Assembly (NCBI GenBank): GCA_948473115.1
Contig: CAOKWI010000016.1
Location: 1-64,000, forward strand
Length of the DNA: 64,000 nucleotides
Origin: an uncultured Lachnospiraceae bacterium
GTDB lineage: Bacteria > Bacillota > Clostridia > Lachnospirales > Lachnospiraceae
Reading direction: 5' to 3'
In this document: piece after piece, positions 36,324 to 46,241 of the stretch
How positions within the stretch are numbered: position 1 is the stretch's first letter
How the letters are laid out: each line of letters starts with the position of its first letter
Program-made: the position numbers and the translations under genes
The notes under the pieces: model-generated
Told to the model about the DNA's origin: nothing
The model's database searches: none
The model's input: only the letters and a program-made list of their open reading frames with translations

Positions 36324-36375
36324 ATAATACATGAAAGGTCAAGGAATATGAGACTTGCAGAAAGGAGGAACTCAT

Positions 36376-36654
36376 ATGCGTATTGAAGCGTATGGTCAGG
36401 TTCAGCAGATATATAAACCCAAGCAGACGACAAGGAACCAGCAGGTCGGTGCATCGTCCCACGGTTCTGACTGCTTACAGATCAGTACGGCGGGAAGGGA
36501 TTTTCAGAGTGCGAAATCTGCGGTGGCAGCAGTTCCGGATGTGAGGGAGGATCTAGTGTCATCTATCAAGGCCAGGATAGACAACGGAACTTATCAGGTG
36601 GATACTTCGGCGTTTGCCGAGAAGCTGCTGACAAAAATGAACGAAATGAGGTAG
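36376..36654 (+). CDS. flgM: Anti-sigma-D factor FlgM
   Basis: FlgM holds the flagellar sigma factor inactive until the hook is complete. The 92-residue product has the typical disordered N-terminal half and a C-terminal FlgM domain (SAVAAVPDVREDLVSSIKAR, then IDNGTYQVD and FAEKLL). The start ATG at 36376 follows AAAGGAGGAA; an in-frame ATG at 36355 lies before that site and is rejected. It is the first gene of the late flagellar operon and is itself under a sigma-D type promoter. Confidence 0.92.
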   Translation: MRIEAYGQVQQIYKPKQTTRNQQVGASSHGSDCLQISTAGRDFQSAKSAVAAVPDVREDLVSSIKARIDNGTYQVDTSAFAEKLLTKMNEMR

Positions 36655-36662
36655 GAAGTCCC

Positions 36663-37181
36663 GTGGCTAGTTTAATGGAGAACCTGATTGATGTTCTGGA
36701 TCAGGAATGTACTGAATATGAGGGGCTTTTGATTCTTTCCCAGAAAAAGACGCCGATCATAGCGAGCGGCAATCTGGAAGATCTGCAAAAAATCACGGAT
36801 GATGAACAGAATGTGGTAATTCGTATCAATCAATTGGAAAAGAAGCGGATTGAAGTTACGAAAGATATCGCCAATGTGTTGAACAGGGATGTTGACAGTT
36901 TGAAACTTACAAATCTGATTGATATGCTTGCCGGCAGGCCTGCGGAGCAGGAAAAGCTGGCGGTGGCGCATGACCGGCTGCAGACAGTCGTTCACAGCCT
37001 GCAGCGTATCAACGAGCAAAACAGGGAATTGCTGACAAATGCATTGGAGATGGTAGAGTTTGAGATGACTCTGCTTCAATCCATGAAAGCGGCGCCTGAG
37101 ACGGCTAACTACAATAGGGGTGCTTACTCTGCGGGAAGTACCATGGGAGTGCCCAGCAGGGGATTTGACGCGAAGCAATAA
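36663..37181 (+). CDS. flgN: FlgN-type flagellar export chaperone
   Basis: FlgN keeps the hook-junction proteins FlgK and FlgL unfolded for export. The 172-residue product is almost entirely helical (LMENLIDVLDQECTEYEGLLILSQKK, in part, then long charged heptads) with a low-complexity tail. It starts with GTG at 36663, 8 bp after flgM; ATG at 36675 is an alternative. Position before flgK agrees with the assignment; sequence alone is only suggestive because the family is poorly conserved. Confidence 0.85.
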   Translation: MASLMENLIDVLDQECTEYEGLLILSQKKTPIIASGNLEDLQKITDDEQNVVIRINQLEKKRIEVTKDIANVLNRDVDSLKLTNLIDMLAGRPAEQEKLAVAHDRLQTVVHSLQRINEQNRELLTNALEMVEFEMTLLQSMKAAPETANYNRGAYSAGSTMGVPSRGFDAKQ

Positions 37182-37199
37182 TTTTTTGAGGTGATTGAT

Positions 37200-39023
37200 A
37201 TGCCATTAATGGGAAGTTTATATATAGGGGCATCCGGATTACAAAACAGTCAAAATGCGCTGAACACCACAGCGCATAATCTTTCTAACGTGGATACTCC
37301 GGGATACACAAGGCAGCAGGTGCAGCTGTCTACCAGGAGTTATCTGAAACTTTCAGTCGATCCCAAATCTGTAAACAACAAACAGACAGGTTTGGGTGTC
37401 TATTATTCCCGTGTAAAATATGTGAGAGATTACTTTCTGGATCAGACATACCGCAAGGAATCCGGGCGCAGTATGTTTTATGAGGTATCCACGGGAGTGT
37501 TGGAGGAAATAGAGAGTCAGCTGGGCGAATTGAACGGCGAGGCGTTCCAGACCACCATAGAGGATCTCTGGACAGCCATAGAAGAACTGGCCAAGGATCC
37601 TGCAAGCTCCATTACCCAGGGGGTTCTGGTGCAGAGATCGTCGGAATTTATAGAGAGGGCAGCGGCCGTATATGACGGCCTTGCTTCCTATCAGGATAAC
37701 CTGAACACGCAGATCAAGCAGCAGATCGATAAGATCAACATGTACGGGCGGCAGCTGCTGGCTCTGAATGACAGCATCAGGGCAATTGAGAGCGGCGGGA
37801 TTGAACAGGCCAACGACCTGCAGGATGCCAGAAATACGATACTGGATGAACTTTCCCAGCTTGTGAGCATGTCTTACAGCTATGACCAGGAAGGCAATGT
37901 GGAGGTCAAGATCGAAGGCGTGGATTTCGTGAAGGGCAGCATGTGCTATGAGATTGGCCTGGATGTCGATGAGACCACCGGATTTTATACGCCTTTCTGG
38001 CCTACAAATGCGAAATATTACATCGATGAAAACGGTGTGAAGGTATATAATATTGACGGCGCTGAGGTATTTGACCTGGAACGCCCGATCTCATCCGACC
38101 TGGACACGGATATCGGCGGACTGAGGGCGATGCTCTATGCGAGAGGGGACCACAGGGCGGATTACTCGGATCTGGATGCAAATGTCTGCACACAGAGGAA
38201 GCTTGACGCGCTGGGGATTACCAGGGAAGAATATTTAAGGAATCCCAAGGTTTACGGACAGAAGTATTATGATTCCATGGTTTCTAATTCCGTGCTGATG
38301 AATATCCAGGGCGAGTTTGACCAGATGGTTCACAGCATTATCTCGAAAATGAACCAGATCCTTGAGAAAGGGGCTGGCGTCCAGACGGGAAGCCTTACCT
38401 ATGTGGATCCCGACAGTGGTGCCACTAAGACAGGAAACGTTCGGTATTGCGAGGTGGATCCTGACGGTTACCTGAGGGACAGTGACGGCATCCCCTTCCA
38501 GATGTTCACCAAGATCACCACGGATGAGTATACCAGGGTCAAAGGAACGGACGGTAAGGAATACTATATTTTTAACGAAGAAAACGGCATGGAACCTGAC
38601 AGTCTGTATACCACAAAGAACCTGCAGATCAATCCCCTGCTGATGCAGGAGCCCTCCAGGCTGGGCTTCCGGAAGGAGGACGGTTCGGAGGATCTGCAGA
38701 TCGCGGAGGAAATGAAAGCCGCTTTCCAGGAAAAGGGTTATACCCTGAATCCGAATGTGACAAAGCGGACTAACTTCATTGATTACTATATGGATCTGGT
38801 AAACCAGGTGGGCGGCAACGGGTTTATCTACAGGGGGATTTACGAGAACCAGCAGAGCGCCCTGGAATCCATTGACAGCTCCCGCCAGCAGGTAGTGGGT
38901 GTATCCTCCGATGAGGAACTGTCCAATATGATCAAGTTTCAGAACGCGTATAACGCATCCAGCCGGTACATTAATGTGATCAGCGAGATGCTGGAACATA
39001 TCATCAATACACTAGGGGTATAG
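37200..39023 (+). CDS. flgK: Hook-associated protein 1 (FlgK)
   Basis: FlgK forms the first hook-filament junction ring. The 607 residues begin with the D0 rod/hook signature (GSLYIGASGLQNSQNALNTT, then NLSNVDTPGYTRQ) and end with the matching helix (NMIKFQNAYNASSRYINVIS). The middle is the variable D2-D3 region. The start ATG at 37200 is spaced well from GAGGTGAT; a TTG at 37191 is rejected. Structured DNA follows, then a second flgK-like gene. Confidence 0.94.
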   Translation: MPLMGSLYIGASGLQNSQNALNTTAHNLSNVDTPGYTRQQVQLSTRSYLKLSVDPKSVNNKQTGLGVYYSRVKYVRDYFLDQTYRKESGRSMFYEVSTGVLEEIESQLGELNGEAFQTTIEDLWTAIEELAKDPASSITQGVLVQRSSEFIERAAAVYDGLASYQDNLNTQIKQQIDKINMYGRQLLALNDSIRAIESGGIEQANDLQDARNTILDELSQLVSMSYSYDQEGNVEVKIEGVDFVKGSMCYEIGLDVDETTGFYTPFWPTNAKYYIDENGVKVYNIDGAEVFDLERPISSDLDTDIGGLRAMLYARGDHRADYSDLDANVCTQRKLDALGITREEYLRNPKVYGQKYYDSMVSNSVLMNIQGEFDQMVHSIISKMNQILEKGAGVQTGSLTYVDPDSGATKTGNVRYCEVDPDGYLRDSDGIPFQMFTKITTDEYTRVKGTDGKEYYIFNEENGMEPDSLYTTKNLQINPLLMQEPSRLGFRKEDGSEDLQIAEEMKAAFQEKGYTLNPNVTKRTNFIDYYMDLVNQVGGNGFIYRGIYENQQSALESIDSSRQQVVGVSSDEELSNMIKFQNAYNASSRYINVISEMLEHIINTLGV

Positions 39024-39135
39024 CGTGAGAAGATGTTCTAACCGCCTACAGCGGTTTTTGCTCACAGCAAAGGCTGTCTCGCAAAGAACATCTAAGTCTC
39101 ACGCCGGAAAACGCTAAAGACAGGCGTTTTCCCGG
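39023..39135 (+). other. Nested inverted repeats between the two flgK genes
   Basis: An outer stem joins GCGTGAGA and AGATGTTCT (39023-39039) to AGAACATCT and TCTCACGC (39085-39104) with a 3-base bulge. Inside lies CCGC-CTACA-GCGG followed by TTTTT, a short terminator-like hairpin (39042-39059). A second hairpin, GGAAAACGC with GCGTTTTCC, spans about 39105-39133. Together they could attenuate or process the flgK message. Confidence 0.6.
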
Positions 39136-39164
39136 ATTGTATATTACAATAGGGAGGGAAAGAG

Positions 39165-41165
39165 ATGCCTTCACAATTTTTTGGATTAAATATTGCATAT
39201 ACGGGTCTGCTGGCAAGCAATGCAGCGCTGAACACCACCAATAACAACATTGCGAATGTACAGACAAAGGGCTACAGCAGGCAGGAGGTAAATCAGGTGG
39301 CGGCCAGTGCACTCCGGGTATTCCAGACTTACGGCTGCGCCGGGGCCGGTGTGGAGACCCTGTCCATCGAGCGTATCAGGGACAGCTTCTATGACACGAA
39401 ATACTGGAACAATAATGCCAAAGTAGGGGAATATGGTATGAAAGAGTACTATATGAAGCAGATAGAGACCTACTTTGACGACAATGGCAAGAACGCCGGG
39501 TTTAAGACCGTGTTTGACCAGCTGATGATCAGCGGACTGCAGGCCTTGAAGGACAATCCCAATGACGCAACCACCAAGACCCAGTTTATAGGTTATGCAG
39601 GAGCACTGGCGGAATATTTCAACGGTCTTGCAGGCAATCTGGAAAATGTGCAGAAGGATGTAAATGCGGAGATCAAAGTCAAGGTGGATGAGATCAATTC
39701 CATCGCCGGACAGATCGCAACCCTGAATAAGCAGATTAATACCATTGAACTGACAGGAGTGACCGCCAACGAACTGCGTGACAGGCGGGAACTGCTGGTG
39801 GATCAGCTTTCCAAGATCGTGGATGTGAAGATCACGGAATATCCCATTGTGGATTTGAATAATCCCGAGCGTGAGACGGGGGCAAACCGCTATATTGTGA
39901 AGATCGCCGGCGGACAGATATTGGTGGACGGCAATGAGTACAACGGCCTGGAATGCAGGGCAAGGGAACTTTATGAGAAGGTTAACCAGACGGATGCCGA
40001 CGGCCTGTATGATGTGTACTGGGAGAACGGGCAGAAGTTCAGCCTGTACAACGCGGCAATGGGCGGCGCATTGCAGGGACTGATCCAGATGAGGGACGGC
40101 AATAACGGCGAGAATTTTATCGGCGAGATTACGAAGACGGGTGAGTACTGGCCGACGGATGCGGCTGGCAAGCCGACCGGCGCGGTACATGACACGGTTA
40201 CCATCCAGGTGGGGAAGGCTTACCTGCAGGATCTGAATAAATGTAATCTGTCGGATTCCGGCGGTATCATCGATCTGGGCAACCAGGAATTTTACTATGA
40301 TTCCTGGAGCTGCGAGATCAGCTATGACAATAATGGTAAGGCTGTTTACTCTTATACCTTCGTTTTGTCAGACAGTACGAAGAATGATTCCAGGCTGACC
40401 AACGACAGGGTTGGGAAGGTGGCCTCCATAGGTGCAAGCCTTTCCTATCAGGGTATTCCATATTATATGAAGCAGATGAACGAGTGGGTGCGTACCTTTT
40501 CCCAGAAGTTCAATGATATCCTGACAAGAGGATATGATTCCAACAATCAGCACGGGGCGCCGCTGTTCACCGCCAACAAGGCGACAGATGATGCCCAGTA
40601 CGAGTTTGGTTATGGCATGACCTCAACCGCGGAGATAGGACCGAATACGCAGTATTGGGGCGGCAGCCGGTATGATACCTTCAGCTACGAAGCGTATCTT
40701 GCCAATGGCGGCAAACCGCTGACCATAACAATGAATCAGGACAGCTACTACTGGATGACGGCCATGAATTTTGACATCAGTACTGCTGTGCAGGACGATC
40801 CCAGGCGTCTTTCCAACAGATATGACAATGCGGATGGCGTGGAGCAGAATGATCTTCTGACAGACCTGAAGAATCTGGCTACCGATAAAGATAAGATGAC
40901 CTTCCGCGGCGCTTCCGCTTCGGAATTCCTGCAGTGTATCCTGGCGGATGTGACGTTGAACGCTTCCAGGGCCAACATGTTCAGCAGGAGTTTCCAGGAT
41001 ATCGCGAATACCATTGACAACCAGAGAATATCGATCTCCGGTGTGGATGAGGATGAGGAAGCGGTTAACCTGGTGAAATACCAGAACGGATATAACCTGG
41101 CATCCAAGATGATCCAGACTTTGACAGAGATTTATGACAGGCTGATCCTGCAGACCGGCGTCTAA
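39165..41165 (+). CDS. flgK: Second FlgK-like hook-associated protein
   Basis: The 666-residue product has the same end signatures as FlgK: GLNIAYTGLLASNAALNTT and NNIANVQTKGYSRQEV at the N terminus, and NLVKYQNGYNLASKMIQTLTE at the C terminus. The middle is unrelated to the gene at 37200 by eye, although both keep the coiled segment before it (INSIAGQIATLNKQINTIE, then ELRDRRELLVDQLS). It follows GGGAGGG and is followed by flgL after 20 bp. Tandem flgK paralogues suggest two junction proteins or a divided role. Confidence 0.9.
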   Translation: MPSQFFGLNIAYTGLLASNAALNTTNNNIANVQTKGYSRQEVNQVAASALRVFQTYGCAGAGVETLSIERIRDSFYDTKYWNNNAKVGEYGMKEYYMKQIETYFDDNGKNAGFKTVFDQLMISGLQALKDNPNDATTKTQFIGYAGALAEYFNGLAGNLENVQKDVNAEIKVKVDEINSIAGQIATLNKQINTIELTGVTANELRDRRELLVDQLSKIVDVKITEYPIVDLNNPERETGANRYIVKIAGGQILVDGNEYNGLECRARELYEKVNQTDADGLYDVYWENGQKFSLYNAAMGGALQGLIQMRDGNNGENFIGEITKTGEYWPTDAAGKPTGAVHDTVTIQVGKAYLQDLNKCNLSDSGGIIDLGNQEFYYDSWSCEISYDNNGKAVYSYTFVLSDSTKNDSRLTNDRVGKVASIGASLSYQGIPYYMKQMNEWVRTFSQKFNDILTRGYDSNNQHGAPLFTANKATDDAQYEFGYGMTSTAEIGPNTQYWGGSRYDTFSYEAYLANGGKPLTITMNQDSYYWMTAMNFDISTAVQDDPRRLSNRYDNADGVEQNDLLTDLKNLATDKDKMTFRGASASEFLQCILADVTLNASRANMFSRSFQDIANTIDNQRISISGVDEDEEAVNLVKYQNGYNLASKMIQTLTEIYDRLILQTGV

Positions 41166-41185
41166 GAAAGGTAAGGAACATATAT

Positions 41186-42784
41186 ATGAGAATTACAAAC
41201 AAGATCATGCAGCGTAACAATCTGTCCAATATCAATACCAATAAGATTTATCAGGATAAGCTGAGTACGCAGATGTCTACCCAGAAGAAGATCAACAGGC
41301 CTTCCGATGATCCGGTGGTGGCAATCAGGGCGCTGCGTCTGCGAAGCAGCGTGACGGAAGTGACGCAGTATTATACCAAGAATATCCCTGATGCGGAGAG
41401 CTGGCTCAGTGTCACGGAGGAAGCCCTGAAGAATGTGTCACAGATCATAACCAATATGATGGCCCGGTGTGATAAGGGCGCCAACACCTACCTTGAGACC
41501 AAGGACAGACAGATTATCCTGGAGGAACTGAAGGCTCTGGGGGACGAGATCTACAGTACCGGTGACGCGGATTACGCGGGTCGTTATATTTTTACCGGCT
41601 ACCGCACCGACACTTCCCTGAGTTTCCTGAAGGAGACGAACCAGACCTTTTCCATCACGGAGCAGCTGGGCAAGGAAAACATTGACACTTATACTTATGT
41701 GGATACAGGAAAGCTGCTGGATCTTAATTCCGCCAACTTTGCCAATGGCGCCGGTGCGGGACAGCAGATGGATGATATTAACGAGACCCAGATCAGCGCC
41801 ACGGATGTATACCGTATCAGGCTGGCATACAATGACTGCGATAAGTATGATCCGCCAATTGTTGACGGGAATAATAATCCTGTGGTGCCTACCCTTCAAT
41901 ATACCGACCCCGCCACCGGCACGGTGACCACCCTGCAGGCAACGGTGGTGAGCGTATATGACGCAAATTCCCCTTATAAGCAGGCGGCCGACGATCCGAA
42001 GGCTGTGATTTATGTACCGGAGACAGGGGAAATGCTGCTGGGCAAAGAGGTGTATGACAATCTGATGCAGGTGAAGGACAAGGAAAATACCTCCAATGTG
42101 GATGAAGGAGAGATCAGGATCACCTACGAGAAGAGCCATTGGGATAAAGGGGAACTTCGCCCCCAGCATTATTTTGCGTGTACCTCTGACCCGAGGACGG
42201 ATCAGGCGATAGAGTACAATAAATCCTACCTTGAGGGTACGAAACCACACCAGGAGATCGAGTACGATGTGGGATTCAACCAGACGATCCGCGTCAATTC
42301 CACGGCGGATGAATGCTTTCAGCCCGGCATCGGCAGGGAGGCAAGCGATATTGTCAGCGCTATGCAGAATGTCCTGGATCTGGAGGCTACCAAAGCTACC
42401 TTGGAGCAGCTGCAGAAGGAGAATGAGGGCGATGACAATAAGATGAAGATCCTTCAGAACCAGATGGATGCGGTAGATAAGGCATTGACCTACGCGAAGG
42501 AGAAGGAGCAGCGCCTGTTTTCGAAAGGAATCACTACTTTCCAGAAGCATCTGGATGCCTCCAACCTGTGTATCACGAACTGTGGTACACGGGGCAGCAA
42601 GCTCTCCCTGATCAAGAACCGTATGCAGAACCAGAAGACTACCTTTGAAACACTGAAGAGTGAGAACGAGGATGTTGATATCACAGAGGTGGCGATCAAC
42701 CTGGACAGTGCGAAGCTGACATATGATGCGGCGCTGATGGCCACCGGAAAGGTCATGCAGACGACCCTGCTTAACTTCATTTAA
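41186..42784 (+). CDS. flgL: Hook-associated protein 3 (FlgL)
   Basis: FlgL forms the second junction ring between FlgK and flagellin. The 532 residues start like flagellin (MRITNKIMQRNNLSNI, then KKINRPSDDPVVAIRALRLR) and end with a flagellin-type helix (LDSAKLTYDAALMATGKVMQ). The central part is enlarged compared with common FlgL (about 300 residues). An AAGGTAAGGA site precedes the ATG. Confidence 0.92.
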   Translation: MRITNKIMQRNNLSNINTNKIYQDKLSTQMSTQKKINRPSDDPVVAIRALRLRSSVTEVTQYYTKNIPDAESWLSVTEEALKNVSQIITNMMARCDKGANTYLETKDRQIILEELKALGDEIYSTGDADYAGRYIFTGYRTDTSLSFLKETNQTFSITEQLGKENIDTYTYVDTGKLLDLNSANFANGAGAGQQMDDINETQISATDVYRIRLAYNDCDKYDPPIVDGNNNPVVPTLQYTDPATGTVTTLQATVVSVYDANSPYKQAADDPKAVIYVPETGEMLLGKEVYDNLMQVKDKENTSNVDEGEIRITYEKSHWDKGELRPQHYFACTSDPRTDQAIEYNKSYLEGTKPHQEIEYDVGFNQTIRVNSTADECFQPGIGREASDIVSAMQNVLDLEATKATLEQLQKENEGDDNKMKILQNQMDAVDKALTYAKEKEQRLFSKGITTFQKHLDASNLCITNCGTRGSKLSLIKNRMQNQKTTFETLKSENEDVDITEVAINLDSAKLTYDAALMATGKVMQTTLLNFI

Positions 42785-42820
42785 AGAAGCAGCCGCAGAT
42801 GCGGCGGAATGAGAGGAACT

Positions 42821-43279
42821 ATGAAGATTAACACAAGGCTATTTGGAGAAGTTGAGATATCCGAAGAAAAGATCATTACTTTTGAAAAGGGAATTGTCGG
42901 ATTTCCGGACCTGAAGAAATTCGCCCTGATCCATGATGAAGAGGCAGGAAAGGGTGCGGGCATCCGGTTCCTGCAGTCGCTGGATGAAGCCAAATTTGCA
43001 ATGCCGGTAATGGATCCCCTGATTGTGAAACCGGATTATGACCCGGAAGTGGATGATGAACTGCTGGCAGGCATAGGACATATCACGGAGGACAATCTTC
43101 TGGTGCTGGTGACGGTGTCGGTGCCCAGTGACCTGACCCGTATGAGCGTGAATCTCCAGGGTCCCTTTGTGATCAATGTAGATACCAATAAGGCATGTCA
43201 GGTGATTGTTGAAAGCAGTGACCATCCTGTAAAATTCCCTATTTATGATATTTTGCAGAGCGGAAAGGCGGGTGTGTAG
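42821..43279 (+). CDS. fliW: Flagellar assembly factor FliW
   Basis: FliW binds flagellin or CsrA; when flagellin is exported, freed FliW blocks CsrA and allows flagellin translation. The 152-residue product shows the family pattern [35 protein letters not shown] and [15 protein letters not shown]. The ATG at 42821 follows GAGAGGAAC; the ATG at 42809 is ahead of that site and is rejected. It ends one base before csrA. Confidence 0.93.
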   Translation: MKINTRLFGEVEISEEKIITFEKGIVGFPDLKKFALIHDEEAGKGAGIRFLQSLDEAKFAMPVMDPLIVKPDYDPEVDDELLAGIGHITEDNLLVLVTVSVPSDLTRMSVNLQGPFVINVDTNKACQVIVESSDHPVKFPIYDILQSGKAGV

Positions 43280-43280
43280 G

Positions 43281-43499
43281 ATGCTGGCATTGTCCCGTAA
43301 GAAAAATGAAGCGATCGTTATCAATAATAATATTGAGGTCACGATTTTGGAAGTGAAGGGCGATCAGGTAAAGATCGGCATTAATGCACCCAAAGAGGTT
43401 CCGGTGTATCGGAAAGAAGTATATCTTCAGATCCAGGAGGCAAACAGAGAGGCTGTCGATGCGGAGGGTATGGAAGCGCTGAAAAATTTGTTGGGATAG
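43281..43499 (+). CDS. csrA: Carbon storage regulator CsrA
   Basis: CsrA is a dimeric RNA-binding protein that represses translation by covering GGA motifs near ribosome sites; in Bacillus its target is the flagellin leader. The 72 residues begin [20 protein letters not shown] and contain [19 protein letters not shown], including the RNA-contacting Arg and the family core. The start is ATG at 43281, one base after the fliW stop and in another frame. Confidence 0.96.
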   Translation: MLALSRKKNEAIVINNNIEVTILEVKGDQVKIGINAPKEVPVYRKEVYLQIQEANREAVDAEGMEALKNLLG

Positions 43500-43510
43500 T
43501 ATATTTCCTG

Positions 43511-43538
43511 TAAACTTTTTTTGGCAGCGATCCGATAT
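43511..43538 (+). promoter_or_regulatory. Probable sigma-D type promoter before flaG-fliD
   Basis: TAAA (43511-43514) and TCCGATAT (43531-43538) match the flagellar consensus but are separated by 16 bp instead of the 15 bp seen at the other three sites. It lies about 100 bp before flaG. Confidence 0.7.
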
Positions 43539-43636
43539 CTATGTTAGATATGCACTGGAGTATATATACCACAACAAGGAGATACGACGGTGCTATAGAA
43601 TAAACAAAACGCAATTATCACACGGAGGTGAGAGAA

Positions 43637-44068
43637 ATGGCAATTGAACCAGTTTCAAGCATTATGACAGTACAGGCACAGGGAAGTGTAGTACAAAAGC
43701 CAAAGGCTCCCGTACAGACGGAGAAGCCGGAGAGTGCGACCAGCAGTGTCCAGGCTGCGGAACAGGTCGACAGAACTACCAGTGTTGTGGAGAATGCCCA
43801 GGAGAAAGGTCAGCCGGAAAACGGCGAGCAGGGAAAAGAGCAGCAGACTAATTTTGAGCAGATCCGCAAGGCGGTGGAAAAATTAAACAAGAATCTGTCT
43901 AATTCAGAGGCCGTATTCGGAATCCATGAGGATACGAACCGTGTTACCATCAAGATCGTAGACAAGAGCACCAAGGAAGTCCTCAAAGAACTTCCTCCCG
44001 AGAAGACTTTGGATATGATCGCCAAGGTATGGGAACTGGCAGGCATGCTGATAGACGAGAGACGTTAG
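43637..44068 (+). CDS. flaG: FlaG family flagellar protein
   Basis: The 143-residue protein has a variable, Gln/Glu-rich first half and a conserved FlaG domain at the C terminus (FEQIRKAVEKLNKNLSNSEA, then FGIHEDTNRVTIKIVDKSTK and KVWELAGMLIDERR). FlaG affects filament length in several bacteria. The ATG at 43637 is spaced 7 bp from GGAGGTGA; the GTG at 43628 overlaps that site. It precedes fliD, the usual arrangement. Confidence 0.9.
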   Translation: MAIEPVSSIMTVQAQGSVVQKPKAPVQTEKPESATSSVQAAEQVDRTTSVVENAQEKGQPENGEQGKEQQTNFEQIRKAVEKLNKNLSNSEAVFGIHEDTNRVTIKIVDKSTKEVLKELPPEKTLDMIAKVWELAGMLIDERR

Positions 44069-44080
44069 GAGGTTGGTAAA

Positions 44081-46240
44081 ATGGCAATGAGAATGAGCGG
44101 ACTCATGTCCGGCATGGATACAGAGAGTCTCATACAGCAGTTGGTAGAAGCAAAGAGCGTAAAGGTGACCACTGCCAAGAAAGCGCAGACAAAGCTGAAC
44201 TGGAAGCAGGATGCGTGGAAGGAACTGAATACCAAGTTGAAGAATCTGCAGTCGAAGTTCCTGAGCAACATGCGTTTCAGCACTTCTTATACCAGGAAGG
44301 TAACGAAAGTGTCCAATCCCAATGCAGTCAGTGTGATTACCGGTGAGAACGCGGTAAACGGCGTGCAGGAACTGGAAGTAGAGCAGCTGGCCAAGACCGC
44401 TTATCTGACCGGCGGGGTGGTGAAGAGTTCTACAGGCGATTCCGTCACTGCCGCTACCAAACTCAGCGAGTTGGATGGATTTGGCGGTGAAGGTAAGATA
44501 AACGTGACTACGGGAAATACTTCCGTGGATATCAATATTACCGGGGACACCACCATTTCAGATGTATTGACCCAGCTTAAGAATGCAGGCCTGAATGCCA
44601 GCTTTGACTCGAAGTGGGGACGTTTTTCCGTCAGTGCGAAGGAATCCGGCGCGTCAAACGATTTCAGTATTACCGCATTGGATGATAACGGGGAAAAGGC
44701 ATTGGAAGCCATGAAGCTGAAAGTGGACTTAAAGGACGATGCGGCTGCATTGGCGGAGTATCGGAAATATGCCGGCTACTTTGTGGTGGGAGACAGGGCT
44801 GCAACTCTCGCGAACATGAGCGGCATGATCCAGAAAGATGTGGCTTCCAGGACGGAATCTTACCTGAACCAGTATAAGTCCCTGACGGCTTCCCGCGATG
44901 CGGCTCAGAAGACCATCGATGAGATCAATAAAAAATATGCGGATAAGGGTATTACGCTGGATACGGCGGAGAATTATAAGACCCAGATTGAAGCAAAGAA
45001 CAAAGAGATCGAAACGTTAAATGAACAGCTGACTGCAAAAGATTCCCCTCTGACTGAGGCAGACAAGAAGCTGACAGAGGAGAAGATTGCCAAGCTGCAG
45101 GAAGAGGTTAAGGATCTGTCGGAGAAGAAAGCGGACGCGGAATCCCTGGCTGCCAATACGGAGGCGGTGACGAAATTAAACGGCCAGATCGCGGATGTGG
45201 AAAGTTATGTTACCATTACCACCGGAACGAATGACAAGGGTGAAACCACATACAGCGCGGCTGCCACATCGAAGCTCACCGGCGAGGTGGAGGATCGTTA
45301 TTATGCGAAAGCGGAGAAAGCGCATCGTGTGATAGAAGAGTATGAGAATGCACCTTCTACCAACGCGGATGCAGACGGGAACGGCATGGGAGCCACCAAG
45401 GTATCCGGCCAGAACGCATTGATCACCTTAAACGGCGCAGCCTACGAAAATACCAATAATGTATTTGAGATCAACGGCCTGACATTTACGGCGCTGGCAA
45501 AGACAAACGGTGCACCCGTCACTGTGACCACCGAGCAGGATGTGGACGGCATTTATGACATGGTGAAGAACTTCCTGAAGGAGTACAATGCCGTTGTCAA
45601 TGAGATGGATAAACTGTATAATGCGGATCCTGCAAGAGGCTATGAACCGCTATCGGACGAAGAGAAGGATGTAATGTCCGAGGGCGACATAGAGAAATAT
45701 GAGAAGAAGATCAAGGATTCCCTGCTGCGCCGGGATGAAAATATTTCTACGGTCAGTGCAGGTCTGAAGAGCATCATGTCCTCCGGGATCGATGTCAACG
45801 GAAAGACAATGCATTTGTTTGACTTCGGGATTGAGACCCTGAGTTACATGGTTGCTCCCGACAACGAGAAGAATGCTTACCATATTGCGGGAGATCCTGA
45901 CGACGGATATACTTCCGGAAATGACGATAAGTTAAAGAGTATGATCGCCAATGATCCTGATACGGTGATTACCTTCTTTACGAAGCTTTCCCAGGATCTT
46001 TACGGCAAAATGTTGGATATGTCCAAGTCCGTGGATGGATATCGCTCTTTCGGTAACTTCTATGATGACAAGAAGATGAAGTCCGATTATGATGAGTACA
46101 CTTCCAAGATCGCGACACTGGAACAGAAGCTGAACGATTATGAGGACAGCTGGTACAAGAAATTCAGCGCCATGGAAACCGCGATGGCGAAGATGCAGCA
46201 GAATGCAAATGCAGTGACAGCACTGCTGGGAGGTTCATGA
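44081..46240 (+). CDS. fliD: Flagellar cap protein FliD (hook-associated protein 2)
   Basis: FliD caps the filament and helps flagellin polymerise. It begins with the FliD N-terminal signature (MSGLMSGMDTESLIQQLVEA, then KAQTKLNWKQDAWKELNTKL) and ends with the paired coiled coil (MKSDYDEYTSKIATLEQKLN). At 719 residues it is longer than many FliD proteins. A long coiled-coil insertion (about residues 265-370, rich in Glu/Lys) accounts for much of this. An AGGAGG site precedes the ATG. fliS follows after one base. Confidence 0.94.
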   Translation: MAMRMSGLMSGMDTESLIQQLVEAKSVKVTTAKKAQTKLNWKQDAWKELNTKLKNLQSKFLSNMRFSTSYTRKVTKVSNPNAVSVITGENAVNGVQELEVEQLAKTAYLTGGVVKSSTGDSVTAATKLSELDGFGGEGKINVTTGNTSVDINITGDTTISDVLTQLKNAGLNASFDSKWGRFSVSAKESGASNDFSITALDDNGEKALEAMKLKVDLKDDAAALAEYRKYAGYFVVGDRAATLANMSGMIQKDVASRTESYLNQYKSLTASRDAAQKTIDEINKKYADKGITLDTAENYKTQIEAKNKEIETLNEQLTAKDSPLTEADKKLTEEKIAKLQEEVKDLSEKKADAESLAANTEAVTKLNGQIADVESYVTITTGTNDKGETTYSAAATSKLTGEVEDRYYAKAEKAHRVIEEYENAPSTNADADGNGMGATKVSGQNALITLNGAAYENTNNVFEINGLTFTALAKTNGAPVTVTTEQDVDGIYDMVKNFLKEYNAVVNEMDKLYNADPARGYEPLSDEEKDVMSEGDIEKYEKKIKDSLLRRDENISTVSAGLKSIMSSGIDVNGKTMHLFDFGIETLSYMVAPDNEKNAYHIAGDPDDGYTSGNDDKLKSMIANDPDTVITFFTKLSQDLYGKMLDMSKSVDGYRSFGNFYDDKKMKSDYDEYTSKIATLEQKLNDYEDSWYKKFSAMETAMAKMQQNANAVTALLGGS

Positions 46241-46241
46241 T

